DNA from: Burkholderia lata
GTDB lineage: Bacteria > Pseudomonadota > Gammaproteobacteria > Burkholderiales > Burkholderiaceae
DNA: 64,000 bases
Assembly (NCBI RefSeq): GCF_000012945.1
Contig: NC_007509.1
Span: 1,331,070 to 1,395,069, forward strand
Reading direction: 5' to 3'
Part shown: positions 9,283-18,124 of the stretch, one piece after another
Numbering within the stretch: the first letter of the stretch is position 1
How the letters are laid out: each line of letters starts with the position of its first letter
Program-made: the position numbers and the translations under genes
Notes under the pieces: model-generated
Seen by the model: the letters and a program-made list of their open reading frames with translations, nothing else
What the model was told of the DNA's origin: nothing
The model's database searches: none

Positions 9283-9316
9283 CGGGCCGATTTCTGATTC
9301 ACGGAGACGAAGCATC

Positions 9317-9619
9317 ATGTGTGCAATGGCGTATGCGGAATTTCAACAGGAGTTGAAGAAGGCACAGCTGACGGCGCGCGAGTTCGCCCGCCTGATCAAG
9401 ATGAACGAAAGTTCGATCACGAACTATTCGAGCAAGGGCACGGTCCCGTCCCACCTCGCGGTCATCGCGAAACTGATCGGCACGATGGCTGCGCACGAGA
9501 TCGATTTCCGGCGCGTGATCCGGCAGATGCGGATCGAACCGAAACGGCCGCGCGGCGGCGGCACGTTTCCTGCGGTGGAAAAAACACGTTCCGAAACGAC
9601 CCGCGACGACGAGTCGTAA
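9317..9619 (+). CDS. Small helix-turn-helix (XRE-like) protein
   Basis: A 100-residue protein. Residues 8-60 fit a lambda-repressor-like HTH: FQQELKKAQLTAREFARLIK, MNESSITNYSSKGTVPSHLA, VIAKLIG. The C-terminal 35 residues are basic and disordered (RIEPKRPRGGGTFPAVEKTR). The ATG at 9317 follows a GGAGACGAAG ribosome binding region; MAYAEF at 9326 is an alternative start. It follows the LivK-type gene on the same strand but behind that gene's hairpin, so it is probably its own unit. Target unknown. Confidence 0.75.
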   Translation: MCAMAYAEFQQELKKAQLTAREFARLIKMNESSITNYSSKGTVPSHLAVIAKLIGTMAAHEIDFRRVIRQMRIEPKRPRGGGTFPAVEKTRSETTRDDES

Positions 9620-9827
9620 CCCGCGGAAGGTTGGTTCCGCGCCGATGGCCGTCGCCGGCACCCGGTTACCGCGCGTCACTTGATCGCGTGTCGCCGCAGG
9701 AATCCCGGCACCGCCATTCGCGTCGAACGCGATCCTGCGACCGCACCGTCGCACCCTGCCGCGCGGAAGACGCGAAACCGCGCCTCCGCGCCGCGCCGCC
9801 CACTCGCCTGCCTGCGTCGAACCGCTG

Positions 9828-10778
9828 CTAGTGCGCAGCAAGATACGCTTTCACCGCCGGTAGCGCCGGCTTGCCGTCGAACGTCGTGACGCCGGCCAGC
9901 CACGTGTCCAGCATCGACGTGTTCCGTTTCAGCCATTCCGTCGCGGCCTGGTTCGGATCCTGGTGGTTCATGATCGGAATCATCAAATGATTCTCGAGCT
10001 CGGTCGTGAAATGCAGGTTCGACGCGAACTTCGCAACATTCGGGCACCGCGCCTCGTAATCCGGCGGCTCGACCGTGAACACCTTCGCCTCGCCGTAGTT
10101 CGGGCCGAACACGTCATCGCCACCGGACAGGTAGTTGATCCTGTGTTGCGCATTCATCGGATGAGGCTCCCACGCAAGAAACACGATCCACTGCTTGTCG
10201 CGAACGGCCCGGTTGAGCTCGACGAGCATGCCTGCCTCGCTCGATTCCACCAGCTTGAACTTGCCGATCCCGTCCTTGTTCTCCCGGATCATCTTGCCGA
10301 TCAGCTGGTTGCCGTCGTTCCCCGGCTCGATCCCGTAAATGCGGTACTGCAGCTTGTCCGCATACTTCGGCAGGTCCGCGAACGTCCTGAGCCCCGCCTG
10401 ATACACGTAGTCCGGCACCGCCAGCGTGAATTTCGCGCCTTTCAGGTTCGGCTCGGGAAGGACCTTGATCGAGCCGCTCTTGACGAACGGCGCGATGATC
10501 GGATCCATCGAGGGCGACCAGTAGCCGAGGAAAATGTCGATCTGCTTGCTCTTGACCCCGGCAAACGTAATCGGCACCGATGCGATCGTCTTCGACGGGT
10601 TGTAGCCCAGCGCGGACAGCATCGTGGAAGCCAGCCCGGTCGTGGCCGCGATGTCGCTCCAGCCGACATCGGCCATACGCACGTTTCTGCAGGCCGCCGG
10701 CTCCGCCGCGCCCGCGGAATGGACTGCCGCGGACATGCACAGCGCGGCGACCAGCGCCGCCATACCAGTTCGATTCAT
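9828..10778 (-). CDS. Choline/betaine/carnitine-type ABC transporter substrate-binding protein
   Basis: A 316-residue periplasmic protein of the ChoX/ProX (OpuAC) family. The start at MNRTGM is fixed by a GAGGTATC ribosome binding site. The signal peptide ends near AGAAEPAACRNVRM. Family features are VRMADVGWSDIAATTGLAST, KSKQIDIFLGYWSPSMDPI, IYGIEPGNDGNQLIGKMI and FLAWEPHPMNAQHRINYLSG; the conserved Trp and Tyr residues supply the aromatic cage for a trimethylammonium head. It lies 37 bp downstream of the CdhR-like regulator, in the same position as CaiX near carnitine genes in pseudomonads. No permease or ATPase is present, so it must dock to a transporter encoded elsewhere. The homologue at 19578 marks the other end of this cluster. 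Confidence 0.9.
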   Translation of the reverse strand: MNRTGMAALVAALCMSAAVHSAGAAEPAACRNVRMADVGWSDIAATTGLASTMLSALGYNPSKTIASVPITFAGVKSKQIDIFLGYWSPSMDPIIAPFVKSGSIKVLPEPNLKGAKFTLAVPDYVYQAGLRTFADLPKYADKLQYRIYGIEPGNDGNQLIGKMIRENKDGIGKFKLVESSEAGMLVELNRAVRDKQWIVFLAWEPHPMNAQHRINYLSGGDDVFGPNYGEAKVFTVEPPDYEARCPNVAKFASNLHFTTELENHLMIPIMNHQDPNQAATEWLKRNTSMLDTWLAGVTTFDGKPALPAVKAYLAAH

Positions 10779-10815
10779 GGTGATACCTCGGGTTGCGTCG
10801 TTGAAATGATCGGGA

Positions 10816-11790
10816 TCAGGCCAGCGCACCGGCGGATTCGCGGGCCCGGCGTTCGTGACTCGGTGCGTGTCCGAAGAAAGTGCGAAAGGCCTTGCTGAAA
10901 TGCGTGACGCTCTGGAATCCGCAGGTCTTCGTGACGGTCGCGATCGACATGTTCGAGTAGCGGATCAGTTTCCGCGCACGCTTCAAGCGCAGGCCGACGT
11001 AGTACTCGTGCGGCGTCACGTCCAATGCTTCCCTGAAGACGCGCTGCAGGTGGCGCATCGACACGCCGGCCAACCGGGCCAGGTCCGGCACCGTGAGCGG
11101 CTCCTCGATATTCGCCTCCATCAGCCGCACCGTCTCGATCAGTTCCTCGCGCGAAAAGCCCACCCGTGACGCAATGGGAATCGGTTGCGGGTCGGTCACG
11201 GCCCTGACCCGCTCGATCGAGAATTGCTCCGAGATATGCCGAGCCATCGGCGGACCGAGATCCGACGCGATCAGGTGCAGCATCATGTCCAGCGGCGCCA
11301 TTCCACCGGTGCAGGTAAGGCGATCGCGGTCGATGGCGAAGAGTTCGTCGACGAAGCGGACGTCCGGAAACTCGTCATGCAGCTCGGACAGCACCTCCCA
11401 GTGAACCGCGCAGCGATAGCCGTCGAGCAGGCCGCTGGCCATCAGCGCATAGGCTCCCGTGCACAGCCCGCCCACCGCGACGCCGCGCGCGGCCAGGGTC
11501 CGGAGCAGTCGTTTGGTCCCGTCGTCCACGGCGTCGCGTACGTCCCATCCGCCGCAGACGAACATCACGTCGGGCATTCGCGCGGCAGGGTCCAGCGGGC
11601 ACGCCGGCCCCGCGACGATGCCGTTGCTGGCGCGAATCGCCGTTTCGTCGACCGAGTAAATGGTCCAGTCGTAGCGGGAGAAGCCGAGCAGCTGGTTGGC
11701 CATTCGCAATGCCTCGATCGCACTCGTCAGCGCAATCATCGAATACTTTTCCAATATCAGGAATCCGAAATGACTGAATGTCGATTTCAT
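10816..11790 (-). CDS. cdhR: AraC-family regulator with DJ-1/PfpI-like N-terminal domain (CdhR/GbdR type)
   Basis: A 324-residue regulator. Residues about 8-175 are a class-I glutamine-amidotransferase-like (DJ-1/PfpI) sensor domain with the conserved nucleophile-elbow region AVGGLCTGAYALMASGLLDG. Residues 220-315 are two AraC HTH motifs: LTVPDLARLAGVSMRHLQRV, then MSIATVTKTCGFQSVTHFSK AFRTFFG. This is the family of CdhR (carnitine) and GbdR (glycine betaine) in Pseudomonas. The symbol is given because of the surrounding carnitine genes. It is expected to activate the cluster on sensing carnitine or a product. A GAGAGGAT ribosome binding site precedes the ATG. Confidence 0.8.
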   Translation of the reverse strand: MKSTFSHFGFLILEKYSMIALTSAIEALRMANQLLGFSRYDWTIYSVDETAIRASNGIVAGPACPLDPAARMPDVMFVCGGWDVRDAVDDGTKRLLRTLAARGVAVGGLCTGAYALMASGLLDGYRCAVHWEVLSELHDEFPDVRFVDELFAIDRDRLTCTGGMAPLDMMLHLIASDLGPPMARHISEQFSIERVRAVTDPQPIPIASRVGFSREELIETVRLMEANIEEPLTVPDLARLAGVSMRHLQRVFREALDVTPHEYYVGLRLKRARKLIRYSNMSIATVTKTCGFQSVTHFSKAFRTFFGHAPSHERRARESAGALA

Positions 11791-11870
11791 CGCATCGATC
11801 CTCTCAACCTCTATTCAACCGGCATCATGCCCGCCGGTCGGCGCCCGCTTTCACGCGCCGCCGGCCATCC

Positions 11871-12776
11871 CTATTCCGCGCATTGCCCGACGATCCAGTC
11901 GCAGAAGATCCGCGCCTCCGGGCTCAACAACGTATCGCTCGGATGCAGCAGATAAAACCCGCGGCCGGTCCGCACCGAGGTCTCGATCGGCCGCACCAGC
12001 ACCCCGGTCGCCAGCATGTCGTCGGCCAGATAGCGCCATCCCATCGCGATGCCCTGCCCGCCCATCGCGGCCTGCAGGACCGCCGGATAGTTGTTGATGT
12101 AAAGGTCCTGCCGCGGCTCGGTCAGCGCGATGTCGTGATGCGCGAACCAGGTTGCCCAGTCCATCCAGTCCCAATGACGCGTCTCGAGATGGATCAACGT
12201 CGCGCGCAGCAGATCCCGCGTGTGCGCCATCGGCGCGAGTCGGGCCAGATACGCCGGCGTGCACACCGGGAAGATCTCTTCCTCGAGCAGGAACCGCGCG
12301 TTGCAGGCCGGCCAGTAGCCGTCGCCGAACTGGATCGCCAGGTCCGCGCCTTCCCGGATGTTGCGCGTGTCCTCGTCCGACGCATCGACGTGAATGATGA
12401 TCTCCGGATGCTCGGCCCGAAACTTCGGCAGGCGCGGAATCAGCCAGTGCGACGCGATCGCGAGATCCGCCGACACCGTGACCGTCGACGTCGACGCCTG
12501 CACGCGCAATTCGTACGCGGCGGCGGCAAGCAGATCCAGCGCCGCATTGACGGTCCGCTGGAACTTCCGCCCGCCGTCGGTGAGCGACACCGCCTTGTGA
12601 GACCGCACGAACAACGCGCAGCCCAGCGTTTCCTCGAGCAGCCGGATCTGCCGGCTGATCGCGCTCTGGGTCACGCACAGTTCCTCGGCGGCACTCGTGA
12701 AACTCTCATGCCGGGCCGCTGCCTCGAACGCGGTGAGATACGACAGCGGCGGGAGGTGCTTCAAGCGGCTAACCAT
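11871..12776 (-). CDS. LysR-family transcriptional regulator in the carnitine cluster
   Basis: A 301-residue regulator starting MVSRLKHLPPLSYLTAFEAA. The HTH covers residues about 10-65 (SAAEELCVTQSAISRQIRLL EETLG) and the effector-binding part contains GADLAIQFGDGYWPACNARF, the GcvA-like subgroup signature. The frame is open far upstream, but the LysR fold starts at the ATG at 12776, which has GAGAAG upstream. It sits between the AraC regulator and the catabolic genes on the same strand. A cluster with both an AraC/GATase1-type and a LysR regulator suggests two inducers or two layers of control; the targets are not evident from sequence. Confidence 0.9.
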   Translation of the reverse strand: MVSRLKHLPPLSYLTAFEAAARHESFTSAAEELCVTQSAISRQIRLLEETLGCALFVRSHKAVSLTDGGRKFQRTVNAALDLLAAAAYELRVQASTSTVTVSADLAIASHWLIPRLPKFRAEHPEIIIHVDASDEDTRNIREGADLAIQFGDGYWPACNARFLLEEEIFPVCTPAYLARLAPMAHTRDLLRATLIHLETRHWDWMDWATWFAHHDIALTEPRQDLYINNYPAVLQAAMGGQGIAMGWRYLADDMLATGVLVRPIETSVRTGRGFYLLHPSDTLLSPEARIFCDWIVGQCAE

Positions 12777-12895
12777 GTCGGGGGCTTCTCTCGGGACGGA
12801 AGTCGGTCGTATTGCGGCGCGTCGAAGCGGGCGGGCCGCCGGACCGGCGCAACGTGCATTGCCGCCTGAGTCGAGCAGGTTCGTCGACGCGAACA

Positions 12896-13375
12896 TCACT
12901 GCCCTTTCACCAGTGAAATGCCTCGACCCGCTTGCACCGGCAACGGGGCATCTCGCTGCGCGGCAAACAGCGCGTCGAGCCGCGCCAGCGTCTGCTCGCG
13001 AAACGCCGTGCTGCGCCGAAGCGTCATGTCCACGTGCAGCAAAAGGGCTTCCATCGTAGCAAAGTGTTCGGCGTCGATCGGGTGCCGCATGGTCAGGAAA
13101 ACCCGACATTTCTTGCTGTCGTGCTCGAGCACGCGGGCCGTGACGACGAACGGCGCGCCCAGCCCGATTTCCTTCAGGTAATGAACGACGGTCTGCAGCG
13201 TATAGACCGACACCCGCTCGCGCGATCGGAACGCATCGTCCATCCCGATGCTGTCCAGCCACCGGTCGATCGACTCGCTGAACACGCGCACGTAGCACGC
13301 GTCGTTCATGTGCCCGTTGTAGTCGATCCACTCCGCGCGTACCTGCCCTTCATGGACCGCGAGTTCCGCTTGCAT
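12896..13375 (-). CDS. cdhB: Betainyl-CoA thioesterase (hotdog fold)
   Basis: A 159-residue single hotdog-domain acyl-CoA thioesterase of the 4-hydroxybenzoyl-CoA thioesterase/YbgC type. VRAEWIDYNGHMNDACYVRV at about 12-31 contains the family's WxDxNGHMN motif with the catalytic Asp. VVHYLKEIGLGAPFVVTARV and CRVFLTMRHPIDAEHFATME complete the fold. Next to a carnitine dehydrogenase and a DUF849 enzyme, the assignment is the thioesterase that releases glycine betaine from betainyl-CoA (CdhB in P. aeruginosa). It is 69 bp downstream of cdhA and preceded by an AAGGATG-type ribosome binding site. Confidence 0.82.
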   Translation of the reverse strand: MQAELAVHEGQVRAEWIDYNGHMNDACYVRVFSESIDRWLDSIGMDDAFRSRERVSVYTLQTVVHYLKEIGLGAPFVVTARVLEHDSKKCRVFLTMRHPIDAEHFATMEALLLHVDMTLRRSTAFREQTLARLDALFAAQRDAPLPVQAGRGISLVKGQ

Positions 13376-13444
13376 CTGGCGCCATCCTTCGACGTGTCGT
13401 CGACGTAGGCCGGGCGGCGGCTTCGTGCCGGCGCCCGGCGGGTT

Positions 13445-14446
13445 TCATCGGGCCGCGACCTTCCGCTCGCCCACCACATCGATCGCGCGGGTCGGGTACG
13501 CCGCATCCGTGATCGCCTTGCTCGCTTCGACGATCTTGCGGTCGCGCTCCGCCGCCAGGTCGTGGAATTGCCGGCCGTCTTCTTCCGCCTTCACGCCGTC
13601 GACCAGCATCCGGATCGTCTCCGGATCGAGCGTCGGATGGCCGAGATCGTCCCACCAGCGATGGAACGACGGCGCAAAACGCTCGCAGAAGACGCCGAGC
13701 CCGTGGCCGCCGCTGCCGAGGTTGAACAGCATGTGCGGCCCCATCACCGACCATCGCAGGCCCGGGCCGGCAGAAACGGCCTTGTCGACGTCGCCGACCG
13801 TCGCGACCCCTTCGACCACCAGATGAATCGCTTCCCGCCACAGTGCCGCCTGCAACCGGTTAGCGACGTGGCCCGGCACTTCCTTGTTGACCCGGATCGT
13901 GATCTTTCCGCAGGCGGCATAGAACTGCTCGGCGAGTTCCAGCACGCCGGGCTCGGTCTTCTCGTTGCCCAGCAGCTCGACCAGCGGAATCAGATGAGGC
14001 GGATTGAACGGATGCCCGAGGATGAAGCGGCCCGGGTTCTTCCAGCCCGCCTGCATTTCCTTCACGAGCAGGCCCGATGCGCTGGAGCAGACGATCGCGC
14101 GAGGATCGAGATGATCCTCGATACGCCGGTACAACGCGTGCTTGATCTCGATCCGCTCGGGCACGCTTTCCTGCACGAACTGCGCGCGGGCCACGGCTTC
14201 CTCGGGCGTCGCCACGAAGCGCAGCCGTCCCGGATCACCCCGCCGGGCCAACCCGAGCCGCTCCAGGCTCGGCCACGCGTGACGCACATAGTCGCGAACG
14301 AACGCCTCCCCTTCCGGCGACGGATCGTATACGTCGACCTCCAGCCCGGCCGCCAGAAACAGCGCGGCCCAGCTTGCGCCGATCGTGCCGGCCCCGAGAA
14401 TGCCAACGACTTCGATGCCATGGGGCATGTCATGCAGCGTGCTCAT
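13445..14446 (-). CDS. cdhA: L-carnitine dehydrogenase
   Basis: A 333-residue NAD-dependent 3-hydroxyacyl-CoA-dehydrogenase-fold enzyme. The Rossmann motif is GILGAGTIGASWAALF near residue 15. The catalytic segment ILGHPFNPPHLIPLVELLG holds the conserved His, with NRLQAALWREAIHLV in the helical C-terminal domain. The length, the HPFNPPHLIPLVE stretch and the operon partners fit L-carnitine 3-dehydrogenase, which makes 3-dehydrocarnitine and NADH. It lies between the reductase gene (14513) and the thioesterase gene (12896), all minus strand with gaps under 70 bp, so probably co-transcribed. Confidence 0.87.
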   Translation of the reverse strand: MSTLHDMPHGIEVVGILGAGTIGASWAALFLAAGLEVDVYDPSPEGEAFVRDYVRHAWPSLERLGLARRGDPGRLRFVATPEEAVARAQFVQESVPERIEIKHALYRRIEDHLDPRAIVCSSASGLLVKEMQAGWKNPGRFILGHPFNPPHLIPLVELLGNEKTEPGVLELAEQFYAACGKITIRVNKEVPGHVANRLQAALWREAIHLVVEGVATVGDVDKAVSAGPGLRWSVMGPHMLFNLGSGGHGLGVFCERFAPSFHRWWDDLGHPTLDPETIRMLVDGVKAEEDGRQFHDLAAERDRKIVEASKAITDAAYPTRAIDVVGERKVAAR

Positions 14447-14512
14447 CGTGCTCTTCCATCCTGAATTCGAGTATCGGGAGACCGGCGGTCGAGATCCGCC
14501 CGCCGGGCGTCA

Positions 14513-15493
14513 TTACAGGTCCAGCACCAGTCGAGGCGATCTCGACCGGGAACAACACACCGCCATCACGTCGTTCGCGCGCTTCTCTTCGTCGGTCAGG
14601 ATCTGATCGCGGTGCTCCGGCACGCCGTCGACCACGTCGGTCAGGCATGCGCCGCACACGCCCTGCTCGCAGACCGTGCTGATGTCGAATCCCGCGTGCT
14701 TCAGCACCTGCAGCACGCTCTTGTCGGCCGGCACGTCCAGGTCCAGGCCGGATTTGCACAGATGAATCCGGAAGGCCGTGTTCTCCGCTGCGTCCGCCGT
14801 CTCGGCGGCAAAGCGCTCGAAATGCACGGTGCCCGCCGGCCAGTGCGATGCCGCGGCTTCCACCGCGTTCATCAGGCCGCCGGGGCCGCAGCAATAGAGA
14901 TGGCGGCCCTCCGTTACGTCCGAGAGAAGCGACCGGACGTCAAGCCCCTTGCCCGGATCGCCTCCGTCGAAATGCAGGTGCACGTGCGCCGCGAACGGCA
15001 CACCGCGCCGCAGGAGATCGACGAACGCCGCGTCCTGCTCGCGCCGCGCGCAGTAATGCAACGCGAACGGCTGCCCTTCGCTGAACAGGCGAGCCGCCAT
15101 CGACAGGATCGGCGTGATCCCGATGCCGCCCGCGATCAGCAGCGACGACGTCGCGCCGGCCGTCATCGGAAAATGGTTGTACGGCCCGCTGATCCGCACT
15201 CGCTCACCGACGCTCACCTGTTCATGCAGAAAGCGCGATCCGCCACGGCTTGCCGGATCCTTCAGCACGGCGATCCGGTAGGTTTTCCGGAGCCCGGCTG
15301 CTTCGTAGAGCGAATACTGTCGCGTGATGCCGTTTTCGAGGTGGACGGCCACGTGCGCGCCCGGCTCATAGGCCGGCAGGTCCGCACCGTCTTCCGTGGC
15401 CAGTTCGTAGCTGCGGATACCGTTGGCCTCGTCGGCCACGTCTCGCACAATCAGCACTTGCCGGTCCAGCGCACCGCTTTGATGTTGCGTCAT
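14513..15493 (-). CDS. cntB: Rieske oxygenase reductase component (CntB/VanB-like)
   Basis: A 326-residue phthalate-dioxygenase-reductase-type electron carrier. The flavin-binding motif RQYS is at 58-61, the NAD-binding region GGIGITP at 122-128, CCGPGGLMNAVE follows at 201-212, and a plant-type [2Fe-2S] ferredoxin domain lies at the C-terminus with Cys275, Cys280, Cys283 (CEQGVCGAC) and Cys313. It passes electrons from NADH through FMN and the iron-sulfur cluster to the Rieske oxygenase at 18125. The domain order matches CntB/YeaX and VanB. Glycine-betaine monooxygenase reductase (GbcB) is a possible alternative, though GbcB is longer as I recall. The gene lies between the aldehyde dehydrogenase and cdhA. 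Confidence 0.75.
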   Translation of the reverse strand: MTQHQSGALDRQVLIVRDVADEANGIRSYELATEDGADLPAYEPGAHVAVHLENGITRQYSLYEAAGLRKTYRIAVLKDPASRGGSRFLHEQVSVGERVRISGPYNHFPMTAGATSSLLIAGGIGITPILSMAARLFSEGQPFALHYCARREQDAAFVDLLRRGVPFAAHVHLHFDGGDPGKGLDVRSLLSDVTEGRHLYCCGPGGLMNAVEAAASHWPAGTVHFERFAAETADAAENTAFRIHLCKSGLDLDVPADKSVLQVLKHAGFDISTVCEQGVCGACLTDVVDGVPEHRDQILTDEEKRANDVMAVCCSRSRSPRLVLDL

Positions 15494-15575
15494 CGTTACC
15501 TCTGGATCTGGTGAGTGGATGCCGGGTCGCCGCCGGTCCGTCGGCAGGCGCTACCCGCGCGCCGAAAATCGTCCG

Positions 15576-17003
15576 CTACGCGTGGGCAATCTGGACGTGC
15601 CGCACGGTCGTGTAGTTCTCCAGCGCGTAGACGGACATGTCGCTCCCGTATCCGGACGCTTTCATGCCGCCGTGCGGCATCTCGGCGGTGGCCACGCCAT
15701 GCGCGTTGATCCACGTGATGCCGCAACGCAGGCGTGACGCGACCGTCATCGCCTTGCCCACGTCGCGCGTCCAGATCGACGACGCGAGGCCGTACGGGCT
15801 GTCGTTCGCGTAATGAATCGCCTGTTCCGCGCCGCTGAACCGCGTGACGGAGATGACTGGGCCGAACACCTCGCGCTGAACGATCTCGTCGTCCTGCCGC
15901 GCATGCGCGACGATCGTCGGCTCGTAGAAGTAGCCGCCGCCGGCGACGTCACGCCCGCCGGTCAGGATCTCGACATGGCGCAGGTCACGCGCGCGGTCCA
16001 CGAACCCGGCGATGCGCCGCCGATGGCCTTCGGAGATCACCGGCCCCATTTCGGTACGTGTATCGTCCGGTGCGCCGAGCCGGATCGACGCGACGCGATT
16101 CGCCAGGTTCGCGACGAAGGTGTCGTAGATCCCGTCCTCGACATAGAGCCGGCAAGGCTGCGCGCAATCCTGCCCGGCGTTGAAGAACGCCGCGTTGCGA
16201 ATGCCTTCGACGGCCGCGTCCAGGTTCGTGTCGTCGAACACGATGACCGGCGCCTTCCCGCCCAGCTCCATGTGCGTATGCATCAGCTTGCGCGACGACG
16301 CTTCGAGAATCCGGCTCGCCGTCGCCGGGCCGCCGGTCAGCGACACGAGATCGAGCTGACGATGGTTGATCAGCGCATCGCCCGTCGTCGCGCCACGGCC
16401 GACGACCACGTTGACGACACCGCGCGGAAAGAGCTCGGCCGCCAGTTCCGCAACGCGCAGCGACGTCAGCGGTGTGAGCTCCGACGGCTTCAGGACGACC
16501 GGGCAGCCGGCCGCCAGCGCCGGCGCGAGCTTCCACGCCGCCATCATCAGCGGGTAGTTCCAAGGCGCGATCGATCCCACCACGCCGACCGCGTCGCGCC
16601 GGATCATCGACGTGAACCCGGCCACGTACTCGCCCGCGCTGGATGCCGACACGCAACGCGCGGCGCCGGCCATGAAACGGAACACGTCGACGGTCAACGG
16701 CAGCTCGTCCGCCTTCACCGCGTGCAACGGCTTGCCGCAGTTCAGCGATTCGAGCGCCGCGAACTCGTCCGCGCGTTCCTCGATCGCATCCGCCAGCGCC
16801 AGCAGGCGCGCCGCCCGCGCGCCTGGCGGCGTCGCGGACCACGACGGGAATGCCGCGGCCGCCGCCGCGACGGCCGCATCGACCTGCTCGGCCGACGCAT
16901 CGCGCATCGTGACGACGGTTTCGCCCGTCGCCGGGTTGACGACCGGAAACGCTTCCCCGTCGCCCGCTACCCGCTCACCATTGATCAGGTTCATCGTTTG
17001 CAT
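15576..17003 (-). CDS. NAD(P)-dependent aldehyde dehydrogenase (aminoaldehyde/PatD-like)
   Basis: A 475-residue [24 protein letters not shown] (145-164), LKPSELTP (171-178), catalytic Glu246 in MELGGKAP and catalytic Cys280 in [20 protein letters not shown] are all intact, as is the C-terminal [19 protein letters not shown]. This ending and the GQDC motif resemble gamma-aminobutyraldehyde dehydrogenase (PatD/YdcW). In this operon the likely substrates are a trimethylammonium aldehyde (betaine aldehyde or 4-trimethylaminobutyraldehyde) or malic semialdehyde from oxygenolytic carnitine cleavage; sequence alone does not decide. It starts at the ATG at 17003, 44 bp after the preceding gene. Confidence 0.85.
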   Translation of the reverse strand: MQTMNLINGERVAGDGEAFPVVNPATGETVVTMRDASAEQVDAAVAAAAAAFPSWSATPPGARAARLLALADAIEERADEFAALESLNCGKPLHAVKADELPLTVDVFRFMAGAARCVSASSAGEYVAGFTSMIRRDAVGVVGSIAPWNYPLMMAAWKLAPALAAGCPVVLKPSELTPLTSLRVAELAAELFPRGVVNVVVGRGATTGDALINHRQLDLVSLTGGPATASRILEASSRKLMHTHMELGGKAPVIVFDDTNLDAAVEGIRNAAFFNAGQDCAQPCRLYVEDGIYDTFVANLANRVASIRLGAPDDTRTEMGPVISEGHRRRIAGFVDRARDLRHVEILTGGRDVAGGGYFYEPTIVAHARQDDEIVQREVFGPVISVTRFSGAEQAIHYANDSPYGLASSIWTRDVGKAMTVASRLRCGITWINAHGVATAEMPHGGMKASGYGSDMSVYALENYTTVRHVQIAHA

Positions 17004-17047
17004 GACTAATCGACCTGTTTGAGATCCGGAAAGTTGTTCTGCCGCGC

Positions 17048-17977
17048 TCAGAACCCGACCTGGTCGCGGCCCTTCAGGCCCAGCCGCGCCCGCGCCTCGG
17101 CGGGCGTCGCGACCGTGAAGCCGAGCTCCTCGACGATGCGCCGGATCTTGCGGACCTGGTCGGCGTTCGACGCCGCCAGCTGGCCACGATCGATGTACAG
17201 GTTGTCCTCGAGCCCGACCCGCACGTTCCCGCCCATCACGGCCGACTGCGTCGCGAATTTCATCTGGTTGCGCCCGGCCGCGAGGACGGACCATTCGAAG
17301 CCGTCGCCGAACAGCCGTTGCGCGATGCTGTGCAGATGGCTCAGGTTGTCCGTATCGGCCCCCATCCCGCCGAGGATCCCGAAGATCATCTGGATGAAGA
17401 ACGGCGGCTTCAGCAGCCCCTTGTCGACGAAATACGCGAGGTTGTACAGGTGGCCGAGGTCGTAGCACTCGAACTCGAAGCGCGTCCCGTGCGTCTCGCC
17501 GAGTTCGCGCAGCGTGTATTCGATGTCCTTGAACGTGTTCTTGAACACGAAGTCGCGCGTCATGTCGAGAAACGCGGGCTCCCAGTCGTGCTGCCATTCG
17601 GCGTGCTTCTGCAGCATCGGGAAGATGCCGAAATTGAGCGACCCGCAGTTGAGCGACGCCATCTCGGGCTTCGCGACGAGGGCCGCTTCGAGGCGCTGTT
17701 CGAGCGTCATGCCGAGGCCGCCGCCGGTCGACACGTTGATGATCGCGTCGCTGTTCGCCTTGATGACGGGCAGGAACTGCATGAACACTTTCGGGTCGGG
17801 CGTCGGCCGCCCCGTTTCCGGGTCGCGTGCATGCAGATGGATGATCGATGCGCCGGCTTCGGCCGCCGCGATCGATTCCGCCGCGATCTGCGCGGGCGTG
17901 ATGGGCAGGTGGGGCGACATGGTCGGCGTGTGGATGCCGCCCGTGACCGCGCACGTGATGATGATGCTGTTCGACAT
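17048..17977 (-). CDS. cdhC: 3-dehydrocarnitine cleavage enzyme (BKACE/DUF849 family)
   Basis: A 309-residue TIM-barrel enzyme of the beta-keto-acid cleavage family. [20 protein letters not shown] opens the barrel, and the zinc ligands His47 and His49 lie in [33 protein letters not shown] and [20 protein letters not shown] supply the CoA-side motifs. The known reaction of the CdhC members is 3-dehydrocarnitine plus acetyl-CoA giving betainyl-CoA and acetoacetate, which fits the neighbouring dehydrogenase and thioesterase. The start at MSNSIIIT has AAGGT upstream; the open frame extends 45 codons further without support. Second gene of the catabolic run, 147 bp after the Rieske gene. Confidence 0.87.
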   Translation of the reverse strand: MSNSIIITCAVTGGIHTPTMSPHLPITPAQIAAESIAAAEAGASIIHLHARDPETGRPTPDPKVFMQFLPVIKANSDAIINVSTGGGLGMTLEQRLEAALVAKPEMASLNCGSLNFGIFPMLQKHAEWQHDWEPAFLDMTRDFVFKNTFKDIEYTLRELGETHGTRFEFECYDLGHLYNLAYFVDKGLLKPPFFIQMIFGILGGMGADTDNLSHLHSIAQRLFGDGFEWSVLAAGRNQMKFATQSAVMGGNVRVGLEDNLYIDRGQLAASNADQVRKIRRIVEELGFTVATPAEARARLGLKGRDQVGF

Positions 17978-18124
17978 GGTGATGACCTTGACTTGTGCAG
18001 GTTGGCCGGTGTCGTCGCGATCGCGTTCGCGTTTGCCTCGACACACCGGTATTCGCAAGACGATTCGAGCGCGCCGCCATCGGTCCGGCGAGGTGCCGGC
18101 GCGCGCCGGCATGCCACGACCGCG

